A stretch of 64,000 nucleotides of DNA from Helcococcus sueciensis DSM 17243 (GCF_000423145.1 NZ_AUHK01000008.1:1-64000), one strand, 5' to 3'; shown: positions 24,928-34,025, counted from the stretch's first letter. Numbers and translations: made by a program. The notes: generated from the letters alone by a model not told the origin.

Positions 24928-25794
24928 TTATAAACCATTAATTATTTTAGCAACTCCATCATCGTCATTTGAAGGGGCTATATTATATTTATTATTCTTG
25001 TTATTTAGTTTTGAATTTTTCATAATATAAGAGTTTTTAGATAAATTCAACATACTAAAATCATTTTCATTATCTCCAAAAATGTATACATTAGTATTAT
25101 CCGGTTTAATTTGTTCCAGAATATATTGTACCGCTTTACCTTTTGAAATGTTTTTAGAAGTAATATCTACTTGTCTTTGACCACTAAACTGAATATTATA
25201 TTCATTAAATCTTTCTGAATTAATAATTTTCTCCTGTATAGCAATCAGCGTTTCATGGTCATGACAAATAGCAATTTTATTTATTTCATGCTCTATTTCT
25301 GAAATATCACTAATCATTTTTTGAATAGGATAACCATCTCTAGGGTCTGCTAGCCAGCTATATTCTCCACTTGTCCAAGGATAGTCTTCTGGCAATTTCA
25401 TTTCACTTCTGATTTTCACTTTTAGATTATATATATTATCTGAAAGATATGTGTAAATAGCATCGTCACAATAAAATTTTATTTCAGCGTCAAAAGTTTT
25501 AATAAAATTGAATATATCTTTTATTTCAGTCATATCCATTCTTTGAATAATTTTTCTTTCATTATTTTTGAAATTATATATACTTAGTCCATTTACATCT
25601 ACTAAATATCCATTAAATATATCCATTTTTAACTGCTTAGCAATTGGCATCATTCTTAAATAACTTCTACCGCTTGCTAATATTAAAATATTATCTTTTT
25701 CTTGAAAATCAATTAATGTATCAATAGTATATTTACTTAATCCACCTAAAGAATTTACTATTGTACCATCAATATCTGAAACACAAATTTTCAC
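24928..25794 (-). CDS. HAD-superfamily phosphatase, Cof type
   Basis: 288 residues. Motif I is SDIDGTIVNS near the N terminus, motif II ILASGRSYLRM, and the C-terminal SKGKAVQYILEQ with FGDNENDFSMLNLS supplies the conserved Lys and the acidic motif IV. The cap insertion (about 85-190) marks it as a C2-type Cof phosphatase, usually acting on sugar phosphates or cofactors. GTG at 25792-25794 overlaps the stop of the aldolase gene (TAGTG), so it is the last gene of the operon and translationally coupled. A role in recycling a phosphorylated intermediate is inference. Confidence 0.85.
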   Translation of the reverse strand: MKICVSDIDGTIVNSLGGLSKYTIDTLIDFQEKDNILILASGRSYLRMMPIAKQLKMDIFNGYLVDVNGLSIYNFKNNERKIIQRMDMTEIKDIFNFIKTFDAEIKFYCDDAIYTYLSDNIYNLKVKIRSEMKLPEDYPWTSGEYSWLADPRDGYPIQKMISDISEIEHEINKIAICHDHETLIAIQEKIINSERFNEYNIQFSGQRQVDITSKNISKGKAVQYILEQIKPDNTNVYIFGDNENDFSMLNLSKNSYIMKNSKLNNKNNKYNIAPSNDDDGVAKIINGL

Positions 25795-26528
25795 TATTTT
25801 GTTACTCTCTTTATAATTTCATATAAAGTTTCTACATCTTCTAATTTAGTTAGATTCGCTTCCTTATCAATAATTGATGAGTATACATGCGGAATAATTT
25901 TCTTTACTCCAGCATCAATAACTGTTTGTAATATTTCTTCAAAGTTATTTAAATTTATTCCACCTGTTGGTTCTAATCCCAAATCATTTTCAGCACAAGC
26001 TTCAGCTAATACTTTTAATTCTTCAATAGCTTTTAACCCCTTCATAGGGAAAAACTTGATAGAATTAGCTCCACTTTCTTTAGCCATAGCTATTGCAGTC
26101 TCAACCGGAACTATAGCATCTTCAAAGTTTCTACTTAATTCCCCAGTATTAATCTTTACAAATCCTGGTTTGCCTGATGGTGACATCATTGAATTGATAA
26201 AAGGTTCATCACTTCCAACTAAAGCTCTTGTATATCCAACAGCTGTAAATATTTGATTGATATGTTTAGGCTTAATAGCTGCAGACACTTCTGCAACTTT
26301 TTTCCAATTAGATGGATCTCCATTTCCTAGTCCCACAGATATATTGTTATCTACTTCTTTTTGATATCTTTTCATATCATCAATCGCTTCTTCTACTGTA
26401 TCATAACTTGCTGTCAAAATACCTAAAGCTACGTTACCTTCTGTAATTTCATTAATTTGTACAGCATTTTCAACAGATTGTGTTAGTACATTTAGACAAA
26501 CTTTATCATTATAAAAATTTAATGTCAT
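25794..26528 (-). CDS. DgaF-like KDGP aldolase family protein
   Basis: 244 residues, matching the aldolase family typified by EF_0839 and Salmonella DgaF, which splits 2-keto-3-deoxygluconate 6-phosphate into pyruvate and glyceraldehyde 3-phosphate. NSIKFFPMKGLKAIEEL holds the likely Schiff-base Lys, and GLEPTGGINLNNFEEIL is the phosphate-binding region. GGAGG lies before the ATG, which overlaps the stop of the DgaE-like gene. Family identity rests on motif and neighbourhood; activity on this exact substrate is inferred. Confidence 0.85.
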   Translation of the reverse strand: MTLNFYNDKVCLNVLTQSVENAVQINEITEGNVALGILTASYDTVEEAIDDMKRYQKEVDNNISVGLGNGDPSNWKKVAEVSAAIKPKHINQIFTAVGYTRALVGSDEPFINSMMSPSGKPGFVKINTGELSRNFEDAIVPVETAIAMAKESGANSIKFFPMKGLKAIEELKVLAEACAENDLGLEPTGGINLNNFEEILQTVIDAGVKKIIPHVYSSIIDKEANLTKLEDVETLYEIIKRVTK

Positions 26529-27643
26529 TTATTTCCTCCTATTTCCTTTACAGCTTCATATATTATTAGTAAATCATCCTTACTACTCAATGGTCTTGGA
26601 TCAAAAGAAAGATTTCCCAAATTCAATTCATGCTCTCTACAATAGATTGCAGGATTTGATTCATTTAACTTTTTGTTCAGTGTGAAAGCATTCATTCCGA
26701 ATTTATCTTCATCTACATGTAATTTACATCTAAAGATTTCTCTTCCCGCTTCATCCTGAATGATCTTAGCAGACAAACCTTCAATATCATTGAATTTTTC
26801 TGTTAAATCTTCTAAATCATTCTTTGTAACTTTAGATTTATATCCATTATTTTTTACATATTCTTCTACGGCTGCAACTAGTCCAAATATGTTTTCTTTA
26901 CCAATTTTCATGCTTCTACCTATGCCATAATATTGTTTTCTCATATTTTTAGCGTTATCTTTATTGTCACAAAGCACAAATCCAGATGCTGGACCGGATA
27001 AAGCCTTGGCACCAGAGTAGATAACATAATTAGCTCCCATTTTATAATATTTTGTAAAATCCTCTTCTGCCGCAGCATCAATAACTAGAGGAATATTATA
27101 ATCCTTTGATAGTTCAACCATTTCTTCTATACTTACCATATTTTTTTGAACAGCATGATGACTTTTTACATAAAATAAAGCAATAGTATTTTCTGTGATA
27201 TATCCTTCAACATCTTTTTTTGTGACTTTATTTGCACTTCCTGCATCTACGACTTTACCACCTGCAGATTCAATCATAGTATGAATAGGAGCACCGTAAT
27301 TTACATTATGTCCCTTAGGGATTATAACTTCTCTTTTATCTATTTTTTCTTTGTTTAAAATTAAATTTTCAACTAAATTATCATTGTCTTTACATAATAA
27401 ACTAGCTATAGTAAAAGCTATTCCTGCAGAAGCACTACTTGTAACTACAGCATCTTCAGCATTTAATAAATTAGCAATTTCTGCTCCAGATTCTGTGTAA
27501 AGTTGATCTATATCGAAATAATTACTCGATCCGTAAATCATCATCTCTTGAACATAATTTGACTGAGTTGATACTCCGAGTTTTGTCATTCTTCCAGAAG
27601 CATTTATTACTTTTTTTAGTTTATCCTTAAAATTAGTTTTCAT
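26525..27643 (-). CDS. DgaE-like PLP-dependent ammonia lyase (SelA-like fold)
   Basis: 372 residues of the SelA/DgaE fold. NASGRMTKLGVSTQS at the N terminus, VITSSASAGIAFTIA, LVIDAAAEEDF and the PLP-lysine segment VIYSGAKALSGPASGFV are typical. Salmonella DgaE removes ammonia from D-glucosaminate 6-phosphate to give KDGP. The protein is too short for selenocysteine synthase and no other selenium genes are seen. The longest frame starts at GTG 27664, but ATG 27643 with AAGG upstream is preferred. It overlaps the amidohydrolase end and the aldolase start, so all three enzymes are made together. Confidence 0.85.
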   Translation of the reverse strand: MKTNFKDKLKKVINASGRMTKLGVSTQSNYVQEMMIYGSSNYFDIDQLYTESGAEIANLLNAEDAVVTSSASAGIAFTIASLLCKDNDNLVENLILNKEKIDKREVIIPKGHNVNYGAPIHTMIESAGGKVVDAGSANKVTKKDVEGYITENTIALFYVKSHHAVQKNMVSIEEMVELSKDYNIPLVIDAAAEEDFTKYYKMGANYVIYSGAKALSGPASGFVLCDNKDNAKNMRKQYYGIGRSMKIGKENIFGLVAAVEEYVKNNGYKSKVTKNDLEDLTEKFNDIEGLSAKIIQDEAGREIFRCKLHVDEDKFGMNAFTLNKKLNESNPAIYCREHELNLGNLSFDPRPLSSKDDLLIIYEAVKEIGGNK

Positions 27644-28751
27644 ATTTAACCTTATAACTTTCACCTTTTATATATACTCCGACCATTTTAACGACCGAAT
27701 GCACATGTATTATTTCTTTTTGACTGTCTATTAAATCTTTTTCTTCATCATCAATCTTGAAAATGGTTAAATTCGCATCATTTCCATTTTCTAAAGTTCC
27801 TAAACCTTCTAATTTTATCATTTTCGCTGGATTAATAGTAACCCAGTTAATTACTTCATTTAAATCAAAACCTAATTCTAAAAATTTATTAACTACATTA
27901 GCCAAGCTATACACCGGACCATCTAAGTTATATTTATGCAAATCAGAACTCAAAGAATCAGGATAGAACGAATCTTTTTTAGCAAAGTTTGCCACAGAAT
28001 AAGAAAAACTATCTTGTCCATGACCTACATCATATTTTATTCCTTCTTTTCTTTTGCTTAGCATATATGGTTTGATTTTATTTTCTTCAGTTAAAATATT
28101 TCCAGGTTTTCCGTGGAAACAATGAGTAATTATGTCATCTTTTCTTAAATGTCCCAACACTTCTTCATATGTTGGAGGATAATTTCCTATATGAACCATT
28201 ATTGGCTTTCCTGATTTTTCTCTAATTATCTTAGCTTTTTCAAATGGTGTTAGAGTATCTTCACCCATGACACTTGAAGATGCTCTAACCTTTAAACCAA
28301 CAACAAAATCACTAAATTCTTCCATCTTTTCTAAAGTCTTTTCAATATTAACATTAGACGGGTCCTTAAGTTCATGTCTATCTCTTAACCCTGTAGAAGC
28401 AATATTTATCCATGATTTAATAATGGTTTTTTTAGTTTTAGCTAATTCATAGAATTCTTCAATATTAGATTCTCCACTTGAACCAGCATCACATATAACT
28501 GTTACTCCTGATTCAACTCCTACTCTGTCCGCTTCAGTACTAATATCTGTTTCATTTTCAAAAACGTGAACATGTAAATCAATCCAACCAGGAGAAACAT
28601 ACTCTCCATTATAATGTGTTATATTATCACAATCTCCATTATATTCTTCTACAATGTCAACTATTTTTCCATCGTCAATTACTATATCAACTTTTTTTAA
28701 GTTTAATTTATGACTTTCATCCACTAAAACTAAATTTTTTAATATTTTCAT
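27633..28751 (-). CDS. Amidohydrolase/deacetylase-family metallohydrolase
   Basis: 372 residues of an amidohydrolase barrel. GWIDLHVHVFE gives the His-x-His metal pair; FVVGLKVRASSS carries the candidate carbamylated Lys; MVHIGNYPP and ITHCFHGKPGN supply further His ligands; DSLSSDLHKYN the final Asp. Members in EF_0837-type clusters are annotated as deacetylases of unknown substrate. I infer that it removes an N-acyl group before the DgaE-like lyase acts. ATG 28751 shares a base with the stop of the DUF4310 gene (TAATG); the longer frame from 28790 lies within that gene and is rejected. Confidence 0.83.
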   Translation of the reverse strand: MKILKNLVLVDESHKLNLKKVDIVIDDGKIVDIVEEYNGDCDNITHYNGEYVSPGWIDLHVHVFENETDISTEADRVGVESGVTVICDAGSSGESNIEEFYELAKTKKTIIKSWINIASTGLRDRHELKDPSNVNIEKTLEKMEEFSDFVVGLKVRASSSVMGEDTLTPFEKAKIIREKSGKPIMVHIGNYPPTYEEVLGHLRKDDIITHCFHGKPGNILTEENKIKPYMLSKRKEGIKYDVGHGQDSFSYSVANFAKKDSFYPDSLSSDLHKYNLDGPVYSLANVVNKFLELGFDLNEVINWVTINPAKMIKLEGLGTLENGNDANLTIFKIDDEEKDLIDSQKEIIHVHSVVKMVGVYIKGESYKVKYEN

Positions 28752-29413
28752 TATTGTGTAACTGGTAGTTGTCCACCTAACAACAACCAAACTCCCCCTA
28801 CTATCATTGCTCCAAGTATTGCTCCACCTACCATTGGTTTCTTGTATTTATAAAATATATATGAACCAATTGTAGCACCTATACCAACTGGAATATTATA
28901 TGCAACAGCACTTAATAATACCAATGGTCCTAAAGCTTCACCTGATCTGTTTCCTGCTCCCATCATTATAGATGTTGCACCAGCTAAAGATAAATTAGGA
29001 GCTAATTTTCTGATTACAATTATCAATCCACCAACTAACGCACCTAATACAAATCCAGTTAATAAAGCTAATGCAAAGTTTTCAATTAAGATTCCCATAC
29101 CAACACTTAATATTAAAGCTGGAATCCCAACACCAATACCTGTCATTAAAGATCCACCAATATCTAAAATACCAACTAATGGACCTTCTAATATACGAGC
29201 TAACAAGAAACCTACAGCAAACGCTGCTGGAGCTGCATAATCACCTGTTTTTTGTCCAACTCTTAACATTTCACCAATATAAATTTCATTCATAAGACCT
29301 GTTCCATTCACTAAGAACAAGTTAGTTGCACCAACAACTCCAGCAGAAGCAAGAGCTAATAGTAAAATAAATGCAATATCTTTTTCTAAAAAAGCCGAGA
29401 ATTTCTTTTTCAT
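28751..29413 (-). CDS. DUF4310-family membrane protein, putative transporter subunit
   Basis: 220 residues with about six hydrophobic segments and many glycines. Distinctive parts are ILDIGGSLMTGIGVGIPALI and NLSLAGATSIMMGAGNRSGE. This matches the family found next to DUF4311, DUF4312 and SFCGS proteins in Enterococcus and Salmonella clusters (EF_0832/EF_0833 type). It has no classical EIIC motif. I infer that it is half of a two-protein permease with the DUF4311 product, from which it is 13 bases distant. Confidence 0.82.
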   Translation of the reverse strand: MKKKFSAFLEKDIAFILLLALASAGVVGATNLFLVNGTGLMNEIYIGEMLRVGQKTGDYAAPAAFAVGFLLARILEGPLVGILDIGGSLMTGIGVGIPALILSVGMGILIENFALALLTGFVLGALVGGLIIVIRKLAPNLSLAGATSIMMGAGNRSGEALGPLVLLSAVAYNIPVGIGATIGSYIFYKYKKPMVGGAILGAMIVGGVWLLLGGQLPVTQ

Positions 29414-29426
29414 TTATTACCTCTTT

Positions 29427-30143
29427 CTATTTAAATAAATCAAATAATTTCACGTGGAAGTCTCTGAAATATGCAATTAATAAGATCATTACAATTACAA
29501 TAATAAACATTGAAATTGTACTTTTATCTTTCTTACCTTTTTCTTCAACTAATGATCCACATAATATCCCAAAAATTATACCAGGCAATGAGTTTCCGGA
29601 TATAATGGCCATAATACCACCAAATATAATTGCCCAAATTCCTATAGTTTGTCCAGCATCCATAGCTGCCCATAAGAATAATAATGGCATTACATAATTA
29701 ATCATATTTGTAGCTGCTGGTGTTAATATGTCCTTAGCCATAGTAGCTAAATCTACTGGAATCAATGAAGCAGTAGTGTTTAAGAATAGTAATACTAAAG
29801 CACCTATAATACCACCAACAATAAACATTTCTGTAGTTGCTGTTTTATAATCTTTATCCTTCTTCAAACCTACAAGTGCCGCTGCCCAGTTCGGAATTAC
29901 TCTATGTAAAACATCTTGTGTAAGTGAACCAGTTCCTATTGCACTCGCTGCTGAAGTTATGAAAAATCCTAACCCAAATGAGAAATGAGAAACAGGATCA
30001 CCATTACTTGCATTTAGTTCTCCTAAAGTTCTAAACGCCCCCATACCTTGCACTTGAGGAGCTCTAAACATTCTTGATGCTCCTGCACTTATTGCTGCAC
30101 CCATAAGGAATCCAACAATTATCGATTTTAAAATTATTTCCAT
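29427..30143 (-). CDS. DUF4311-family membrane protein, putative transporter subunit
   Basis: 238 residues with six or so membrane segments. The N-terminal GFLMGAAISAGASRMFRAPQ and the loop ASNGDPVSHFSFGLGFF are well-defined family features. It always accompanies DUF4310 in the clusters I recall. The paired sizes and high glycine content suggest a heteromeric channel. Transport has not, to my knowledge, been shown directly. AGGGAG precedes the ATG. Confidence 0.82.
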   Translation of the reverse strand: MEIILKSIIVGFLMGAAISAGASRMFRAPQVQGMGAFRTLGELNASNGDPVSHFSFGLGFFITSAASAIGTGSLTQDVLHRVIPNWAAALVGLKKDKDYKTATTEMFIVGGIIGALVLLFLNTTASLIPVDLATMAKDILTPAATNMINYVMPLLFLWAAMDAGQTIGIWAIIFGGIMAIISGNSLPGIIFGILCGSLVEEKGKKDKSTISMFIIVIVMILLIAYFRDFHVKLFDLFK

Positions 30144-30155
30144 ATTTCCCTCCTA

Positions 30156-30440
30156 TTATATTTTTAAATATGAAATATTAATTTTTACTCTTAATTTAAG
30201 AGAAATTTCTTCTCTTATTCTTTTTGAAAAAAAATATAGAAATGCTTCTTCAGTTTTATTGACTTTCTTATCTACTAAAAATACATTCTCTGTTGAAATT
30301 GTAATTATAGGATAAGGAATTTTTTCCATTATTTTTTTTCTCATATCCTTAAACGCTTCTTCAACAGCCTTGTTTATATTATCCGCAGTCCCTAAGCATT
30401 CTAATTCTATATTTTCTTTAACCAAAACTTCTTTATTCAT
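30156..30440 (-). CDS. DUF4312-family small cytoplasmic protein
   Basis: 94 residues, soluble, beginning MNKEVLVKENIELECLG and ending in a basic beta-rich tail. It belongs to the EF_0831-type family found only with DUF4310/4311. It overlaps the SFCGS gene by 8 bases. Function unknown; by analogy with PTS operons a soluble subunit of the transporter is plausible. It contains no Cys, and no His in an EIIA-like context. Confidence 0.8.
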   Translation of the reverse strand: MNKEVLVKENIELECLGTADNINKAVEEAFKDMRKKIMEKIPYPIITISTENVFLVDKKVNKTEEAFLYFFSKRIREEISLKLRVKINISYLKI

Positions 30441-30792
30441 TATTTTTTTTCCATTCTTGAACCAATTTTCTTCCTAATTCTTCTGTATCCATAAATCCAA
30501 ATCCAAGAACTTGATTACCTTCTTTTAACGCTCTTACACCAGCATCAACTGTTCTTAAGTGATGTTGTGATTTATATCCATATTTATTTTTTGCTGTAAT
30601 AGCTCCTGCACCACCTGATCCACAAAATGAAATTCCAAAATCAGCATTATTTTCTTTCATCACATCGCCAACTTTCATATCAGCAGCTACACCTTCTATT
30701 ACAATAGCTTCGCCACCTTCTTGTTCTATTCCCTTCTTTACTAGGTCTCCTTTTCCAAGTCTATGTCCTATAACAACTAATGGTCTTCCCAT
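30433..30792 (-). CDS. Glycine-rich SFCGS-family protein
   Basis: 119 residues. The name-giving motif ISFCGSGGAGAITAKNK includes Cys57 next to a glycine-rich loop; MGRPLVVIGHRLGKGD begins the fold. The size and single reactive cysteine recall PTS EIIB domains, but the sequence does not match a known EIIB class. The family (EF_0830 type) has no assigned activity. It is translated between the small PRD protein (1-base gap) and DUF4312 (overlap). Confidence 0.82.
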   Translation of the reverse strand: MGRPLVVIGHRLGKGDLVKKGIEQEGGEAIVIEGVAADMKVGDVMKENNADFGISFCGSGGAGAITAKNKYGYKSQHHLRTVDAGVRALKEGNQVLGFGFMDTEELGRKLVQEWKKNNE

Positions 30793-30793
30793 G

Positions 30794-31135
30794 CTATACC
30801 CCCTGTATCATTCTTTGTGTGTAAATACTTAATAGTTTCTTTTCAAAATTATTAACATCAAAATTTCTTATCTTATTCATTTCTGAAATATATTCATCTA
30901 ATAAATCTTTTGCTTCTTTTGAAATTTCATCTAATTCATCCATTTCTAAATCATTTTGTTCATCATTATCTATTCTTTCCAGTAAAGTAATTAAATGATT
31001 CCAAAAAACTTCATCTAGAGTTTCTTTATTTATTTTTCTTGATAAGAAAAACTCTTCTGTCTTTTCTATTTCATTTGTATATTCTGAAATATTTTCTATA
31101 TTTTCAGATAATTGTTTGTAAATTGACTGTTCCAT
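30794..31135 (-). CDS. Small stand-alone PRD-domain protein
   Basis: 113 residues, acidic and helical, consisting of one PTS-regulation domain; FWNHLITLLERIDN carries the conserved histidine that PTS enzymes phosphorylate. It corresponds to the EF_0829-type PRD protein. With no DNA-binding domain it may modulate the large PRD activator encoded just upstream, or receive phosphate from the putative transporter. Start moved to ATG 31133-31135, since GGAGGT lies just before it and inside the longer frame. Confidence 0.75.
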   Translation of the reverse strand: MEQSIYKQLSENIENISEYTNEIEKTEEFFLSRKINKETLDEVFWNHLITLLERIDNDEQNDLEMDELDEISKEAKDLLDEYISEMNKIRNFDVNNFEKKLLSIYTQRMIQGV

Positions 31136-31149
31136 AAATCTACCTCCTC

Positions 31150-32958
31150 TCAAATTATGTATTGATAAAATGCGTATTTTTCTTGTATATTTAATTTTGT
31201 ATTAAATTTATTTTCTAAATATTTAAAAAATTCATCTAATATATTCGATACTTTTGAATGTTGTTTTTCTATTTTTTTCATCTCTTCAACAAACTCAAAA
31301 TCATCTGGTTCTTGTTCTAATATTCTTGGTATTGCAAGTATTAAATGAATAGTGAGCCCCAACATTTTTTCTTCATTGACACTGTATTCTTCTGGCATAT
31401 CTAAAATTGAATCATACAGTTTTAGAAATACATCTGAATATAGTTTTGTAATACTCTTATAATCATTACTAATCTGTATGTTTTTTTCTTCTGAAGAATT
31501 CACAGGAATACTTTGTGCAATATTACCATAATCCATGTAGTCTCTTATTTTTCTAATATCATTTCTTCCTAAGAATGCAGATACCACAATCACATCTTTA
31601 TTTGTTAATGGCAAATTAACAGTGCTAATTATAAAATCTATATCTTCAATATCTTTATTTGAAATAAAATAATGTGACGATAAATTTTTTATTATTTCGA
31701 TATTACCAAAGACATTCTCTAATCTCGTTTGCAACAATCTAGCTAATCCTCTACCTGTACCACATACAGTAACAACTCGATATTTTTTATTTTTCTTTTC
31801 TTTTTTGTTTTTGTAAAGATATATAGCTATATAACTAATTTCTGATTCAGAATAAGATAAATTCATATCTTCCATAAAAATCTTATATCCTTCAGCTGCT
31901 AGCTGGTAATATTTCGGATAATCATTTTTTATTTCTTGCAAAATTGGATTTTCATCTTCAATAAATCCAGTTATATTTCTCTTTAAGAATTGACCAAGAT
32001 GTCTTGAAATATCTTTTCTAAGAGTATCAAGGTCTAATTTATCAATTTCGGATTTAGAGAAATACTCCATCATTCTATCTATAGATTTTATAAAGTCTGA
32101 ATCCGTTATTTCTTTCGGATCAATAAAAACACCTTTAGAAATTATAAAGTTCATAAATAATAATATTTCTTTATCATCAGCTTCTATATCAATTATTTGC
32201 TTTACAATCTCTTTAGAATATTGATATTCTTTATTTAATAACTCTTTTGAATACTTTTCATTTACATCAGTTTTCTTTTTAGAATATCTAACATGTGAAA
32301 TAGCTAAATAAACCAATTCTGAAACATAAGCATAGTTTGATATCCAAATATTATATTTTTTATTTAATCTCTTTAACTCTTTTATAATCTTCTCAATTAA
32401 ACTTTTGTCAAAATACTCAGATAAAATTTCCAACACCTGCTCGTTGTTACAATCTTGATTATTTCTTAATATCTTTTTTACTAAATATTCCGTAGATATT
32501 GTCCTTATTTCTTTTTCCGTATTGTTAAACTTTACTTTTTTATCTTCATCAATATATACTTCTAAAACATGTGATTCATTTAATTTTTTTATTAAATTCC
32601 TAATTGTAGAAGCACTGAAATACATTTTTTCACTAATATCTTCAATTGATAGACTTTCATTTGACATGCACATAACTAGTACTAGCTGTTCAATTCTTTT
32701 AGTAGTTATGTCTTCATTCTCTTCAAATAAATTAATGATGTTTGTTTTATCTTTTGGCTTAATATAATATCCTTTGTTTTTCTTATTCTGCATTTGAATA
32801 TTAAATTCATTCTTAAGATATTTTCTTATTTTTGAAATATCATATCTTATAGTTCTAAGACTCACTTCATATTTCAACATCATTTGATTACTATCAATTG
32901 GAAGCGGAGAATAATACAAATCTTCTAAAATATTTAATTGTCTTTCATTTAATTTCAT
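31150..32958 (-). CDS. PRD-containing transcriptional activator (BglG/MtlR/ManR type)
   Basis: 602 residues. Two N-terminal helix-turn-helix regions (about 1-60, with LNERQLNILEDLYYS; and 85-150, with LSIEDISEKMYFSASTIRNL), two PRD domains in the middle, then an EIIB-like domain with VVTVCGTGRGLARLL carrying a phosphorylatable Cys, and a C-terminal helical region resembling a further PRD. No EIIA domain is present. It likely activates the operon in response to PTS phosphorylation state. Start set at ATG 32956-32958 with AGGTGGAG; the longer frame from 33012 has no ribosome site. Confidence 0.85.
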   Translation of the reverse strand: MKLNERQLNILEDLYYSPLPIDSNQMMLKYEVSLRTIRYDISKIRKYLKNEFNIQMQNKKNKGYYIKPKDKTNIINLFEENEDITTKRIEQLVLVMCMSNESLSIEDISEKMYFSASTIRNLIKKLNESHVLEVYIDEDKKVKFNNTEKEIRTISTEYLVKKILRNNQDCNNEQVLEILSEYFDKSLIEKIIKELKRLNKKYNIWISNYAYVSELVYLAISHVRYSKKKTDVNEKYSKELLNKEYQYSKEIVKQIIDIEADDKEILLFMNFIISKGVFIDPKEITDSDFIKSIDRMMEYFSKSEIDKLDLDTLRKDISRHLGQFLKRNITGFIEDENPILQEIKNDYPKYYQLAAEGYKIFMEDMNLSYSESEISYIAIYLYKNKKEKKNKKYRVVTVCGTGRGLARLLQTRLENVFGNIEIIKNLSSHYFISNKDIEDIDFIISTVNLPLTNKDVIVVSAFLGRNDIRKIRDYMDYGNIAQSIPVNSSEEKNIQISNDYKSITKLYSDVFLKLYDSILDMPEEYSVNEEKMLGLTIHLILAIPRILEQEPDDFEFVEEMKKIEKQHSKVSNILDEFFKYLENKFNTKLNIQEKYAFYQYII

Positions 32959-33011
32959 ATCTCCACCTTGATTTAAATTATAGCAAAGGATTTCATACGT
33001 AAGTATAAACA

Positions 33012-33041
33012 TTTTGCACTTTCATATTCTACCGTGCAAAA
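33012..33041. promoter_or_regulatory. Inverted repeat upstream of the PRD activator
   Basis: TTTTGCAC (33012-33019) and GTGCAAAA (33034-33041), perfect 8-bp arms 14 bases apart, 54-83 bases before the activator ATG. Candidate autoregulatory operator for the operon. Confidence 0.5.
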
Positions 33042-33153
33042 ACTAATAAAATATCCATATATATATTATTTTATTGAATATATATATCTTTGAATTCGTC
33101 TAAATTTGAATCTTTTTTAAGATTTTTCACTTTATAAAAATATTTGTATTCCA

Positions 33154-33191
33154 AATAAAAAAACACCGTAAGATTAAACTTATGATGTTTT
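33154..33191 (-). terminator. Terminator of the GNAT gene
   Basis: 13-bp stem with two G-U pairs (33160-33172 with 33179-33191), followed on the minus strand by a T-run. It separates the GNAT gene from the PRD operon. Confidence 0.75.
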
Positions 33192-33226
33192 TGCACATTT
33201 GTATTCTATTTTCATTTACTAAACAT

Positions 33227-33772
33227 TTAATGTTTTAATTTTAAATATCTTTCCCTAGTTAGCTTAGTAAAATTAAAATCGGTTATTTTATCTATTAATT
33301 TTGCTTGTTGATTTTCGAAAGTTTTGTAATAAACAAATCCTAATTTTTCTTGAGTTCTTTTAGACTTTTCATTTCCTGCAAAATAATTGGCCCAGATTAC
33401 ATTCATTTCTAAGTCTTCAAAGGCACGATGAATCAATCTTTCTCCAGCTTCTGGGACAAATCCATTTCCCCAGTATTTTTCACCAATCCAAAATCCTATC
33501 TCACATTCGTCTTTCGTATTTTTATTAAACATCTTACTTTTCATTTTAAGCTCTATTGTACCAATAGCTATATTGTCTTCTTTTTTACATATAGCATAGC
33601 ATTCTGATCCAGTAAGAATATTTTCTATAACTGATAGGCTTTCTTCAAGGTTTTTGTGAGGTGGAAAACCAGCCATTAAAGCTACATTTGGATTATTTGC
33701 ATTTTCGTATAGGCTTTTGGCGTCTGATTTTTCCCAGGGTCTTAGGATTAGTCTTGCGGTTTTTAGTATCAT
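33227..33772 (-). CDS. GNAT acetyltransferase (RimJ/RimL type)
   Basis: 181 residues. MILKTARLILRPWEKSDAKSL is the classic start of RimJ/RimL-like N-acetyltransferases, and GFWIGEKYWGNGFVPEA with the NEKSKRTQEKLGF segment forms the acetyl-CoA binding core. These enzymes acetylate protein N termini or small amines. The gene is monocistronic, with its own terminator, and not obviously tied to its neighbours. Confidence 0.87.
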   Translation of the reverse strand: MILKTARLILRPWEKSDAKSLYENANNPNVALMAGFPPHKNLEESLSVIENILTGSECYAICKKEDNIAIGTIELKMKSKMFNKNTKDECEIGFWIGEKYWGNGFVPEAGERLIHRAFEDLEMNVIWANYFAGNEKSKRTQEKLGFVYYKTFENQQAKLIDKITDFNFTKLTRERYLKLKH

Positions 33773-33921
33773 ATGTTTTCTCCAAAAATATATTTATGTT
33801 AAATAATATTATACATTAATATTCCTTTTTATCTCTAAAAATATTCAAATAAATCTGAGTAACAGTAGATTAAAATCTAAACTTATTATTTTTATATTCA
33901 TTCATATTAATATTACACCTT

Positions 33922-33956
33922 AAAAAGCCCTAAATCAGTTGATTGTAGGACTTTTT
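33922..33956 (-). terminator. Terminator after the giant adhesin gene
   Basis: Imperfect stem (about 33922-33932 with 33946-33956, AAAAAGCCCTA against TAGGACTTTTT, one mismatch). It carries T-runs in both directions and lies 70 bases after the adhesin stop. Confidence 0.6.
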
Positions 33957-34025
33957 AGGTAAAATATTATTTTTTTTATTTCAAATGGATTATTTTATTT
34001 TACAATAATCCTCTTCTTTATCATA

